Shown: in pieces, positions 22,730 to 34,280 of the stretch
Numbering within the stretch: the stretch's first letter is position 1
Layout of the letters: each line of letters begins with the position of its first letter
Assembly (NCBI RefSeq): GCF_020379485.1
Contig: NC_063449.1
Location: 37,569,473 to 37,633,472 of the forward strand
Length of the DNA stretch: 64,000 bases
DNA from: Brassica napus
Lineage: Eukaryota; Streptophyta; Magnoliopsida; Brassicales; Brassicaceae
Direction of reading: 5' to 3'
The notes under the pieces: generated by a model
The model's database searches: none
What the model was told of the DNA's origin: nothing
Seen by the model: only the letters and a program-made list of their open reading frames with translations
Translations under genes and position numbers: made by a program

Positions 22730-25700
22730 TTAAACCTTCTCAAAAGCTACTAGACTTGAGATCCAAAAAGGAGCTCCTCTAGCCACATAAGATTGAAACC
22801 ACCTAGATTTCGAAGCACTATCAGCAATGAGATAGGCACATCTGTTGGAGCTTCTTGTTTCGACTTTACTTTTCCAACACCCAAACCTACACAAAAAAAT
22901 TCTCCAGCTTATGGACGACAGAAGTATAAGAAGGCCAAGCTCTTGGTCTTTCAATGACCTTCAAAAGAACTACATCCTCTCCAGCAATTATTAAGTTGTC
23001 TAAACGATGCTCAGCCATACATTCTAAAGTCCAGACCAGAGCTTTTTCTTTCGCTTCCTCAAGCGTTTTAACTCTCACAAAAGACTTCCTACTATGCAAA
23101 AGGGATTCACCTTCACTGTCCCTAACAATCCAAGCAACTTCCGCCACCTCAGATTTCTGTAACCACTTCACACCGAAATTACATTTAACCCAATTTTGTG
23201 GAGGTTTAGTCCACTTTCTTTCCACGAATCTCCGTGACTCCTCATCTCTTTGCTCACCCTCATTATCTAATTGCTGAGCCAAAACCCATGCAGAAACTTC
23301 CTCATGAATCTTATCAACTAATTCTACGGCCTTCAGTTCCTTTGCCTCGAAGATAAATTTGTTCCTGTTCTTCCAAATTAACCATAAAACCCAAGGGAAG
23401 CATCTCCTCGTCTCTACTGGAACTCGAATATTCTTACTTATTTGAAAGAGATAGCTGAAGTTCACAAACATCGAGTCTTGATGGAAACCATTTTGAGGAG
23501 TCGGAAAGTCAGATAATGCCCATACTTGTCTAGCCACATCACAAGTAAACAAGACATGGTTAGGAGATTCATCATGAATACCACAATACTGACAGAGCAT
23601 ATCAGCCTTCACTCCTCTGGTTATCAAATTGCTCGCCACAGGAATTGCATTTGATAATGTTCTCCACATGAAAGCTTGAATTTTTGGAGCAGTTAAGGAG
23701 TTCCAGATTTCTTCCTTCAATCTATTCAAAGACGGCTGCATCTCAGCCTCTTGAAACTCGTTCCTGAGAACCCATCTAGTGGCTAACCAGTTTCCTGATC
23801 TAACAGAAAAGTCACCACTTCTGTTATGCTTCCAACACCAAAAGTCTTCACAATGGACTGCTGTTTTCTTTTTAGCAATTATCTCCACATCTGCAGGGAA
23901 AAAATTTTCCTCTAAAGCCTTCATGTTCCATTCACCTGTCTCTTGAATTATAAGGTCACCCACCAATAAATCAAGATTAACTAATGGATTCTTCATCCAA
24001 GGATTCCAGCGTCCACCAAAATCACACCACGGGTCAATCCAGACTCTGAGCGACTTACCATTTCCTATCTCTTTTCTTAAACCTTTTTTTAGTAAAGATC
24101 TTCCATGTAGAAGGCTCCTCCATCCATATGAAGGTCTACTTCCAAGTTCAGCATCAAGGAAATCTTTATTATCAAAATATCTGCTCTTCAGAACTTGAGC
24201 AATGAGGGAATTTGGACTCTGAAGAACTTTCCACGCTTGTTTTGCAAGTAGAGTTTGATTGAAACTTTCCAAATCCTTAAAACCCAAACCACCAAGCTTT
24301 TTAGGAAGACAAAGTGTTTCCCATTTAACCCAATGGATTTTGTTTTTATGCTCAACCGAATTCCACCAGAAATTTGACATAGCACTTGTAAGATTTGCTA
24401 TAGTCGTTTTCGGGAGTTTAAAGCATCCCATTGCATACACAGGAAACGCCAAAGCAACCGCTTTGAGAAGTACTTCTTTTCCACCTAAAGACAGAGATCT
24501 TGCAAACCATCCAGATAATCTCTTCTTCAGCTTATCCTTTATAAAATTGAAAAGCTCCACCTTAGATCCGCTGAAGCACTCAGGAAGGCCGAGATAAGTA
24601 CCAACTCCACCTTCATTATAAATTCCAAAGATATCTCTGATGTTCTCTTTAACTCCTTCATTTATTTCAGCACCAAAGGTTATAGAAGATTTTTGCAGAT
24701 TTATCACTTGTCCTGTAGCCTCAGCATAAACATTCAGAATCTCTTGTAATGCTGAAGCTTGATCTGTCTCTGCCTTGCACAAGAATAAGCTATCATCAGC
24801 GAAAAACAGATGACTCACCGAAGGACCCTGATCAGAGAACTTAATCCCGTTCAAACTTTCAACATCTTCTGCTTTCCTCAATAGGTGAGACAACCCTTCC
24901 GCGCATAACACAAACAAGGCCGGAGACATTGGATCACCTTGGCGTAATCCTCTCTGTGGTAAAATAGAACCATGAGGTTGATCATTGATTAACACCGAAT
25001 AGGAAACAGATGAAACACAAAACATGGTAAGCTCCACCCATTTTTGATGAAAACCCAGAGCCTTAAGCAGAGCCCTGAGATATTCCCATTCAACCCTGTC
25101 GTATGCTTTAGACATATCAGATTTGACGGCCATGAACTGAGATGCTACTGGTTTAAAAGTCCTTAGACCATGAACAACTTCGTGCGCCACCAAAATATTA
25201 TCCGCAATATTTCTTTCTGATACAAACGCAGATTGATTTGGTGAAACAATCAAGGGAAGCAAAGGCTGCATCCTTCTGACCATAATCTTAGCTATAACTT
25301 TATAGAAAACTGAGCACAAGCTAATAGGTCTCAGATCCGTCATCCTTGAAGGTTTAACTATTTTTGGAATGAGACAAAGATGAGTAAAGTTCCACTCCTT
25401 ATCAAAGCAACCATGATCGAAGAACTCCTGAACTTCTTTTATAACATATCCTCCAATCACATTCCAAAATTTTTGAAAGAAAAGGGCGCTCATACCGTCA
25501 GGTCCCGGTGCACTGGAAGCTTTAATAGAAAACACCGCTTGTTTAATTTCATCATCAGCAACCGAGGATAGAAGATCCTTGTTCATCTGCTCAGTCACCC
25601 TTGGAGCAAAGCCATCAAAGAAATCAGAAAAATTTGTCGGCTTTGTGGATGAGAATAATTCTTGGAAGTAATTTGTGGCTATTTCTCCTTTGGCAAAATC

Positions 25701-26849
25701 ATCTTGAAATAACAAGCCATTCTTATCTTCCAAAACGTCAACTGCATTTCGGCTTCTAGCCATTTGAACTGACGCGTGAAAAGCTTTGGTATTCCTGTCT
25801 CCACATTTTAGCCATTTATCCTTGCTTCTTTGGAACCAAAAAGACTCCTCATCTCTAAAAGCTTTCACCAACTCAATCTTGAGCCTCTGGATTCTAACCC
25901 GAGAAGGAAAACGACCAGATTCTTCAGCCTCCAACTCGTTCTGAATTCTCAAAATATTTGCTTTTGCATTCAGACTGAAGCTTTTCTTCCATTCACATAT
26001 TCTGGTTCTACAATTCCTGATCCTGACAGTTAACCTCAAATTCGACTGCCCTCTATAACCCCTCCAGGGTTCTATAATTTCATCTCTGAAATTTGGTAAT
26101 CCAAGCAAAGTTTTGTCAAACCTGAATCTTCCTTTCCTGCCCTGATGCACCTTGTTGAGATTAACCAAAACAGGTCTATGATCTGATCCTCTCTTTTCCA
26201 AGAATGATTGATTCGCATCTGGAAAAAGATCAAGCCAATCTTTATTACCGAAGCATCTGTCCAACTTGCAACTAACCCAATGATCTCCCCTGCGACCACC
26301 CCAAGTGAAAGGATCACCTTGACTACTAGGTTCTTTCATCTTACAAGCCTTAATCATATCATTAAAGCATTCAAAGGTGGCATCACTTCTAGAAGGTCCT
26401 CCCATCTTCTCATGATTACCACAAATAGCATTGAAATCACCTAACATGCACCATGGACCGCTTCTTTGAACTCTCAGTCTAGTAATCTTCTCCCAAAACC
26501 ATTGTCTTTTTCCTTCATTAGGTTCACCATATATGCAAGACACAAAAAACGTTTTGTCCCCAAACTGTACACTCATATCCACAAGATTCTTATCAGCAGA
26601 CAACACTTCCATATCAACAGCACTCTTCCAAAAAACCGCAAGACCACCACTTCTTCCCACCGGGTTAACAGTATATACACGACTATATCCCAGCCAAACT
26701 TAAATATCTACAAGGTCATTTCTTGAATGCATAGTTTCCATCAAAAAAAACAACTCAGGGAAATATTTTTTACGTATTTCCATGAGCCTGTGAATTGTCA
26801 AGTCCTGGGACCGTCCCAGTCCTCGACAATTCCAAGCAAGTAGGCTCAT
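22730..26849 (-). pseudogene. LINE ORF2: endonuclease, reverse transcriptase, RNase H (nearly intact)
   Basis: ORF2 starts at the ATG at 26849 ([12 protein letters not shown]), overlapping the ORF1 stop as ATGA. A TAA at 26702-26700 (codon 50) interrupts it. The frame is then open for about 1270 codons to 22887. Domains in order: an APE-type endonuclease with LGDFNAICG and the catalytic SDH (GSDHRPVLV); a reverse transcriptase with the FADD box (LFFADDSLFL) and RQGDPMSPALF; a zinc-knuckle-like C-terminal region with CQYCGIHDESPNHVLFTC; and an RNase H-like tail. The tail's reading frame breaks at the A7 run 22892-22898 and continues in another frame to 22730. The first RNase H aspartate position reads FGV rather than a DG-type motif, so that domain looks degenerate even apart from the shift. 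Confidence 0.9.
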
Positions 26850-28315
26850 TGATCTTTGGACAGTCCCTCCTTCGGGACCGCCTTTTGAGTTATTTGCTTT
26901 GCAGCTTTGGGAACTCCACCCATCTGATCAACCGCTTTCCTTTTCTCCACACTTCCAATTATCATTCCATCTTTTAGAGAAATTTGGATATTTTCCTCTT
27001 GGCAAGCATTAGCATTCATCTTCCTCATATTTTTTCCCGGCCTTTTCCTGATGCTGGTCTTCTTTGAGGAGGTCCCGGAAAGATTAAGATCAAAAGATTT
27101 CAATCTAGACCCCGTAGAACCACTCAAAGAAGACGATGAAGCTGATGATTGAGAGAAACCAACCTGCTGAACTCTTGTTGATATAATCTCCGGCCTCCCT
27201 TCAAATGCAGGGTTAGCTCTCATAGAAGCAGCTAAAAGTTTTTCACCTTGCGGTCTTGGTTCAAACAGAGGAGACATAGAATTTTCAACTGGGTAATCAA
27301 AGACTAATCCTTTGCCTCTCTGTAAGTCTCTTGTCACAGCCGGTACAAGATCTAAACTCAAGGCAGATTTCCTTAGGATCGGATCATTTTCAACTTCTCT
27401 GACCGAAGCTTTGACTCTCTCCTCTCTGATAATTCTTTCTTCACCTGGTGCCACTAACAGATATTGCCTCATTTCTTCCAAAACTTCTGGAGCAATTCTT
27501 GGTTTACTAGTATTAGGATTAATACCAACCTGATTTTCCTCCAAAACACCAAACAGCGGATCAGATTCCAAAAGAATTACGTTCGACTTTTTCTTCATAA
27601 TACTCTGGCCAGCTCTTCTTGAATCTGCTTCAACTTGACTCCTCTGAATAGTGATCGGACAAACAGACTGTTCGTGAGACAACCTCTGACAAGTGTAACA
27701 TCTCTTCTGAATCCTTTCATAGTTGAAAAAGACTTTAGTTTTTCCACCGTTCGGTAAGTCTATCACTTTTTCTTTGCGCAGAGGTCTTGAGACGTCGAAC
27801 CGAACCTTAACTCTTTCATAAACATTGCTTCGCGCCTTCAAAGGATCAAAAGCCACATCAATAACCTTTCCTACTATATCTCCAAGCGCTTCAATTGCCA
27901 ATTGAGTTTGATAGTTGATCGGGATATTCCTGATTTGAACCCATATTGGAATATACTGCAGTGAATCAGGAGGAGGAACTTCCGACCATCTCTCAACAAC
28001 AATAGCCCATTCATGAAAAGTATGCACACCTTTTTCTAAAACTTCCACCAGATCATGTTCATTATCGAAGATAAACTGAAATCTTTCCTGAGAAAGAGCA
28101 ATACCTCTAACACGGCCTTGTTTCTGCCATTTACGAGGCATCTGAAAGATAAACTCCTCCATTTTCTGGTAGTCTAAATTGAGCAGACGCCCAATTAATC
28201 TTCTTTTATTCCTTTCAGTCTAACTAAACTCAGGAAGATTTGACATAACAAAGGGTACATCATCATCATCTTCAAGCGACATGGCCATCAAGGCCTTATC
28301 CATCGCCGCCGACAT
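26846..28315 (-). pseudogene. LINE ORF1: DUF4283-type RNA-binding protein with CCHC knuckle
   Basis: The ATG at 28315 (MSAAMDKALMAMSLEDDDD) opens the frame. A TAG at 28222-28220 (codon 32) closes it, and the rest is open from there to the TGA at 26848. Downstream are RGIALSQERFQFIF and WVQIRNIPINY, typical of DUF4283 proteins of plant LINEs, and a zinc knuckle CYTCQRLSHEQSVC (CX2CX4HX4C). A basic, serine-rich C-terminal tail follows. Family role: binds element RNA in the ribonucleoprotein. The methionine at 28162 would give a 438-residue N-terminally truncated product. Confidence 0.85.
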
Positions 28316-28831
28316 CAGGTCTTCTTCAAACTCTTATCCAAAACCTCCAATCGAACCAAGCAGAGACAATCAAACATAATCGAAAGATTACAGAACTTTT
28401 TAACTCTGAAACTGTGCTTCTCTCCTAAAAGTTTCAACACCACCTTTTGGAGCAGAAGGAACTGGATCACCTTCTTAGGGAAACAAGGTCAGATCTTAAG
28501 AAACCGTAGCTTCAAAACAGATTCACGAAGCCGGTAACTTCAAAGCTTCACTCAAAATTTTATCGCTTTTGTTATCGCTCTTTTTCCACTCTTTCTCACT
28601 AAACGACAAAACTCACCGCTCGCATCAAGAGCCCAAATCGTAATTCGATAATAAGAGTCCTTATTTAGGATTTAAAAAATAAAAAAATAAAAAAATTCAG
28701 CTTTTCCTCCTAATATTCGGCTTTTATATAAAATAATCTCTTTCATAAAAATATCCTTAAGCGGCAAAATAGCATTTGTATACGTATCAAGTTCCGACAG
28801 AACTTTGAGTTAAGCAGCCGTTCTTTCCCGC

Positions 28832-28841
28832 TCTTATAAAG
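28832..28841 (+). promoter_or_regulatory. TATA box of bHLH copy A
   Basis: cttataaagc lies about 65 bases upstream of the ATG at 28902. The flanking sequence (ttctttcccgctctt..) is conserved at copy B, where the nearest TATA string is instead cctataaatac near 47994-48004. Confidence 0.45.
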
Positions 28842-28901
28842 CACCTCTTGAACATCTCTTCCTATAGTTAGTTCATCAGTCTTTCTAGTTAGTTCAATAT
28901 C

Positions 28902-30783
28902 ATGAGTAATATGAACAACGACCAAGAAAGCATTCAGTTTTGGTCCTCACTTCTCCACTCCGTTGCTGATTCCGACCCTAAGGATGATCACTTATCCGAG
29001 ATCAGTAGCCCGATAATGGTGATGTCTACATCGATGGCTATAGATGTTTCACCTAAACCTTTTAATGCTCCTAGAGATGGACATAAGGCTGGACCGCAAA
29101 AAGCTATAGCCGAAACTGGAGATATAAGCATTGATGAGGGTGGTCAGAGATCTGCTGAAAAGCATATTGAGGTGGTAAGTTCGATTTCTTGGCTATAAGC
29201 ATGTGTATATGAGTTATATCCTAACACGAACTTGATCTTATTAAATGTAAGATAAAGAAAGAAGGTGAAAAAGAAGAAATAAAGAATTTTGGTAAGAATA
29301 AGAGACCACGTACTAATGAAGCTCGTAATACTGCTGAGAAGGTGAGGAAAATCTTTTGTTTTTCTATTAAGAAAACAAGTTGCTCAACATTTTACCTCTC
29401 ACAACGCAGAGGAGACGCACCGATATAAAAACTAAAATTGAAAATCTGAAGCAGTTGACACCTAATTGCAAAAAGGTGCACACCATTTGTTTGCCTTATA
29501 GTTTTCATCTCTGATTCTGTCATTTTGAATACAAAGATTTGCGTTTGCGTTTTTAGTCAAAACATGTTGCTTACATATAAAAAAAAAGCCAATAAAGTTT
29601 TCTCATTTGCGTTTGAAATTTTCAGTTAAAACTTAAAATATTGTGTTCTCTTTTTGTAATACAATAAATTAACATGTATATTAAAGTAAAAACATACTCT
29701 TTGTCTCATAATAAGTGTTATTTTAACCTTTTTTCTTGTTACAAAAAAGTATCACTTTACAATTTCAATGCAAATTATACTTACTTTCAGCTGAAAAATA
29801 ATTGAAAACTGCATTGATTTTATAAATAATTTTATTTATTTTAGATACTATTGGTCAAAAAGGAATAATTAATACCAACTTACATATATTTCTGTCACTT
29901 TCTTAATCGGTGTGAAAAATGTAAAAGTGACACTTATATAGAAAGAAACGGAGGGAGTAATAATTTAAAATAGAAAAGACAGTTGAATTGATGTTACTTT
30001 TCCTTTTTGTATTTAATTTGTTATTCATATGAATCTGCAGAGAGACATAGCATCGACACTTGATTGTATCATAGATAATATACGCTGGATGAAGCATTAT
30101 GTAGAAGTAAGTAACTCAATCATACTTTATTATATATACATAGAGACATGTATACATCAAGTGTAATCTGGATTTTATGGTTAAAAATATAAAGTAACCG
30201 AATTTAGCATGTGTACACATATTTTTGTTTTTAAATTATTTTTACAAAAAGTATGTTCCAGTTTCAGTTGGATTTAGTTTTGATCAATTTATTCATAGTT
30301 TGGTTTTATTTTAGATCAATTTTTGTCATTATCGTTTACATTGGTTTGGTTTGCTGTATCATTTTTCTAATTTTCTTAAAAATTAATATAAATGAATGTC
30401 ATATTTTTATACGTTGCATGAGACACAAGACACAGGTAACGAACTTGCCATGACCAAACTACAAAATGTAACGTGACAGAGTCAGAGCATGGGTCCCATG
30501 TTACCACTTGGAATGAAAATGGATTTTCCGGCACCATGGTTCCCTTCTATTCCTCCCAACTTTATCATGCCGCCGTTCAGTGGTTTTACCCCAGGAGAAA
30601 CTAGCTGTGCCTATGGCAATCAAAATATTGAACCTTCTACCACCAAGGTTTAATTTGTCTTCTTATTCATATATTTTCTATATTTTATTGTTGCTGTTCG
30701 TTTATTTATTTATTCATTTTTGGTTCAAAATGGACAATTTAAAGGGATTCAACAATCAACCACACTCGTCAAGATCTATGTGA
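28902..30783 (+). CDS. Small PIF-like bHLH transcription factor, copy A
   Basis: Six exons join in phase 0: 28902-29174, 29252-29341, 29410-29475, 30041-30106, 30480-30647 and 30745-30783 (233 codons; GT..AG at every junction). Exons 2-4 encode a bHLH of the PIF type. The basic region is EARNTAEKRRR, keeping the E and R of the H-E-R DNA-contact set but with R for H. Then come helix 1 and the loop (KIENLKQLTPNCKK) and helix 2 (DIASTLDCIIDNIRWMKHYV). Exon 5 starts SQSMGPMLPLGMKM, like the MSMGPG.. stretch after the PIF bHLH. The N-terminus begins MSNMNNDQESIQFWSSLL; I see no phytochrome-binding APB motif. A dimerising, possibly weakly DNA-binding regulator is the likely role. The exon 3 donor (GTGCAC) is weak. 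A MITE sits in intron 3, and a LINE lies immediately upstream. Confidence 0.7.
29695..29959. mobile_element. Stowaway-like MITE in bHLH copy A intron 3
   Basis: The ends are tactctttgtctcataataag and ggagggagta, the family pattern TACTCCCT..GGGAGTA with TA at each edge. The corresponding intron of copy B (48890-48960) goes straight through without it, so insertion came after the duplication. Confidence 0.65.
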
Positions 30784-31152
30784 GCTAGTGGTGTTTTCAT
30801 ATTTCAGACGTCTGGTTCCTCAAGTTCGTTTATACTATGTGTATGTTTATTGTTTAGTAGTTTAAAGTTGTTCTACCAAGATTACAAGACTGTGGCGTGC
30901 TCTTTTTTCGTTCGTCACAGCGTATTTATGTTGTAACTTTGTGTTATATTTCAATGTAAACATATGCAAAGTTTTATATTAAGTGGTTCACATGCAATTT
31001 TTTTGTTTTGCCTAATTGGAAGAACACAAGCAAATTCCGCAATGCGATGTATAATACATAAGAAATATCCCTTCGCAGTGAAGGCAGAGGTTTAGGTAAA
31101 TGATGGGAAGCTATTTTTGAGTTAAGACCTATATGAGCACATGTATATCCAT

Positions 31153-31204
31153 AAGAATGTTGAAGCCAAATCTTTTGTCAGAAAAAAAAAAGAATGTTGA
31201 AGCC
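31153..31204 (+). mobile_element. 22-bp poly(A) insertion between 15-bp direct repeats
   Basis: aagaatgttgaagcc stands at 31153-31167 and 31190-31204. The insert (31168-31189) is aaatcttttgtcag followed by eight A. It has the target duplication and tail of a LINE or SINE insertion but almost no body. Confidence 0.75.
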
Positions 31205-31240
31205 GCGCCTGCGCAGTGACGACAGGCCCACTAAGAAGGA

Positions 31241-31292
31241 GAGGTGTCACATTTTTTTTTTTTTTTTTGGTCAAACTGAGGTGTCACATTTT
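31241..31292 (-). mobile_element. 22-bp poly(A) insertion between 15-bp direct repeats
   Basis: gaggtgtcacatttt stands at 31241-31255 and 31278-31292. The insert is a T run ending ggtcaaact, which on the minus strand reads agtttgacc plus poly(A). It lies 37 bases from the previous case, on the opposite strand. Confidence 0.7.
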
Positions 31293-31427
31293 ATTGTCAT
31301 CTTTGAAGTACTAGTAAAGGAAAGGCTATATACGAGGATTTATGAGCGGGAATGTGTTAGACTGTTAGTAAAAGGCTTTTAGAAATACGGTGTGCTTCCA
31401 TACCTATAAAGTAAAATAAGTTGCCCA

Positions 31428-31790
31428 AGCCTTTTAGGGAGAATCGTGATGACAATGATTGAATGAATCGTTGAAGTTTGTTACTGTTGGGCCGGTGAGA
31501 ATGATGTCGTCAGCGTAGAAAAGCTTGTAGATAAGAGTGTTGTTGTGAACTTGTGATTGTATATGAAGAGGCTTGCATCAGAGAGTCAGTTTGTGAAGCC
31601 GGATTGTAGAAGGAATGATCTAACCTCGTTGTACCAAGCCTATGTGGCTTGTTTTCGGTACACAACTTTTTGTAGCCTACAAAACCACATTTGGATTACC
31701 TTGGCCAGTGAATCCTAGCGGTTGCATCACATATACTTCATCATCAAATTTCCCTAGGAGAAAGGTGACGTCTAATTGTCGCATCGGCCA
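31428..31790 (-). pseudogene. Copia reverse transcriptase fragment
   Basis: On the minus strand the copia signature is legible through several stops and shifts: QLDVTFLLGKFDDEVYVMQP near 31780-31720, then FYADDIILTGPTV near 31500-31480 (the catalytic YVDD box, here YADD). No LTRs, integrase or gag were found around it. Confidence 0.75.
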
Positions 31791-32456
31791 GTGATTAGAG
31801 ACAAAAACTCTAAGCACAAGTCTAACTGTTGTTTATTTGACGATGAGATGGAAATTTTCATTGAAAAAGTAATAAGAAATCCTTTTTTCATTATCTTTAT
31901 CTACTTACACAGACTTCTCGCCCTTCATTCTAGAGTTCAGTTTGAGGATTTTCAGTTTCCACGGATACTCAGCTATAAGATTTGTCACTAAAGGGTCAAA
32001 ATGGTAGATTTCAACCCTGCTTTTGGGAAATGTCAAAAGTGTACATGTTTGTTTTAGTGCAGCAAATGTTTTCTTCTTCTCGCACTCATGAACAGGCTGC
32101 TTGTCAGCTAGTGGGTAAAGAGAGGCAGAATTTTATCATCGAAATGAACTATTCCTATATTTAAGCCCTCGTTCAATAAAGTAAAACAAACCAACCTCTG
32201 TTACATTGGTGAAGCTATTTCAATTTTACATACATAACCAAAAAGGCTTAAATCTTTACTTTGTATTAACAAAACAATCATCAGATTAACCAACAAATGT
32301 TACTCTTGGGTTTCAAGTCTCAGAGATAGCCGACCTGCACGTTATTCACTTATTACTAATGTATAATGCTATTTTCCAAATCCTTTGAGTTGCTATCAAT
32401 ATCTATTTATGTATAGTAGTGTTGAACTATATAGGTATACGATTCTTATTCATTTA

Positions 32457-32725
32457 CCGTTGGTCATTTAACCAGCTTGGAGAACTTGTTGGGTGTGCAA
32501 CCAGCTGCCGTAAGGACAGATATCACCAGCAAGAACCATTCTGCAAACCTCAGTCTTGTAACGAGGATGTCGGATCACTGGGCGGAGTTCTTTAATACCA
32601 TGAGCGAACTGGCAACTGTCACCATATGGGCATGTCCCTGTGTCATCCCTTGATTTCTATTTCCTCCCTCTTCTTCTTCTTTCTTCCCTCCTCGCACATA
32701 TACCTTTTGCTGCGTTTCCATTTAT
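32457..32725 (-). pseudogene. Truncated duplicate of C3H15 exon 2
   Basis: This aligns with the working CCCH exon at 57634-57981, but two deletions break both zinc fingers. A 50-bp deletion after 32507 (flanked by taag in the parent) removes the last cysteine and the histidine region of finger 2 and shifts the frame. A ~30-bp deletion near 32640 removes the first cysteine of finger 1. The motif around [12 protein letters not shown] is still legible. The downstream homology runs to about 32170 and the upstream intron homology to about 32760, but exon 1 is absent. It is part of duplication copy A. Confidence 0.85.
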
Positions 32726-33181
32726 TCATTCATCACCATTAATAAGTCTTTAGTTCAAATAATGCCACAAGAACAGTGAATAGAGCATAGTGTGGTATTA
32801 TATATGCAGCTCAGATTCGAGAGTTAAACATCTATGGTATTTCAATGATTACTTATTTCCCAAAACTATAGCCAAAATCGACTCTAACTAAAGCCTCCTC
32901 TCAGATAAATTTTTTTCCAGCATTTCATTCAATCATGGCCCTTTACTCATCACCATTAGTTACTACTTACTCCTATGGCTCAAAAAACGCAGAGTAGTAG
33001 AGGCCTGTGGTATCATATAAAAAATAAGATAGACACTATTGCATCATCATTTAGATGTAGCACCTAGAGGCAAAATCTATAACATTTAGAAAATTTAAAA
33101 TTTTGAAATGTAAAAAACGTAGAGTTTGGATGCATCATTTTCATTTCAAAATGCAAAAGAATTAAATAACTTTCAATATAG

Positions 33182-33439
33182 TACTCCATTTATTTCAAAA
33201 AGATGTATGTTTTAGAATTTTCACGCTTTTTAAGAAAATATAAAAAAATTAGTTACCAATGCATTATTTTCGTAATTAACTATTCCCCAAAACTTTTAAC
33301 CAAAATTTTAAAATAAAATCAATTATATTTTCTAAGTTTACAATTTACCATTAATTAATGCATCGAAAATGTACAAAATGTATATTCTTGAAACAATTTT
33401 TTTTTCTAAAACATAGATATTTTTGGAATGGAGGGAGTA
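33182..33439. mobile_element. Stowaway-like MITE
   Basis: tactccatttatttcaaaaa at the left and tttttggaatggagggagta at the right are inverted repeats with TA at each outer edge, and aacat..ttttagaa subterminal similarity. 258 bp, non-coding. Confidence 0.75.
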
Positions 33440-33469
33440 TAAAATAACAAGTTTATATTAATTATAAAT

Positions 33470-34280
33470 TTTAAACAGTAAATCATTTTTTCCGTCAAAA
33501 AAGTAAAATTGAATTTTCACACAAAAAATAGTAAAATCTATTTTTGTAAAAATCATAAAATTGAGATTTTTCACTAAAACCTTAAAATTGAGTTTTTTCG
33601 CCAAAACCGAAAAGTCAGTTTTCCCATCAAAACTACAAATTGAGTTTTCCTGCAAAACCTACAAATTGAGTTTTGCCAAAACCGAAAAAACTGAGTTTTC
33701 CCGTCAAAACCGAAAAAGCAAGTTTTTCCTCCAAAACTGCAAAATCATGTTTCCTACCAAAACCGTGAAATTGAATTTTCCCGACAAACCAGCATAATTA
33801 AGTTTTCCTGATAAAACAATCAAATCATATTATCCCTCCAAAACTATAACCTGAATTTTCTGGAAAAAACCGCAAAATTGATTGTCTTGCCAAAGCCGCA
33901 AGATTGATTTTCTGACAAAGCCGAAAAATTGATTTTCTGGCCGAAGCTGCAAAATTAATGTTCTTCCCTAAACCGCAAAATCATGTGTTTCTCGTCAAAA
34001 CAATAAAATCGGGGTTTCCATCATAATTGTAAAAGCGAGTTTTCCCACAACCGCAATATTACGTTCCTCCAAAACCGACAAATAAAATTAAGTTTTCCCA
34101 TAAAAACCATAAATTCGTGTTTTTTCCGCCAAAACCGACAAATAAAATTTTATGCCACAATGGTAAAATCAAGTTTTTCTGCCAAATTTGTTAATTCTGG
34201 TTTTCCGCCAAGAACAATATCACATCTTCCGTCAAACCGTAAAATCGGATTTCCTGTCAAAACCTTAAATTCAAATTTTC
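33470..34280. repeat. Degenerate minisatellite, ~26-bp period
   Basis: About 30 tandem units of the form aaaaccgcaaaattgagttttcccgcc, with unit lengths of roughly 24-28 bases and heavy divergence. It begins around 33470 and fades at 34280. The open frames inside (33458-33655 minus, 33561-33797 plus) are repeat translations. Confidence 0.85.

Larger units (their letters stand above)
22556..28659 (-). mobile_element. Full-length L1-type LINE with 13-bp target duplication
   Basis: A perfect 13-bp direct repeat, gataataagagtc, flanks the element at 22556-22568 and 28647-28659. On the minus strand the order is a 330-bp 5' UTR, ORF1 (from 28315), ORF2 (from 26849) and a short 3' UTR ending in a 10-base poly(A) next to the left repeat. 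The 6.08-kb body is complete. It lies just upstream of bHLH copy A, so it has replaced that gene's distal promoter. Only three disabling changes were seen. Confidence 0.93.
5420..32760 (+). repeat. Segmental duplication, copy A
   Basis: Collinear anchors shared with copy B (41870-58010), all in direct orientation: 5420-5640 with 41870-42060; 6310-6378 with 42095-42160; 18165-18260 with 42160-42176 plus 43993-44050; 18715-18935 with 44130-44310 plus 44554-44620; 28760-30990 with 47890-50060; and 32170-32760 with 57340-58000. Everything between the anchors is transposon insertion or unalignable by eye. The ends are approximate. Confidence 0.75.

Noticed and set aside
33470..34280. CRISPR-like spaced repeat
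   Set aside because: The units are directly adjacent and degenerate, with no constant repeat and unique spacers, and this is plant nuclear DNA.
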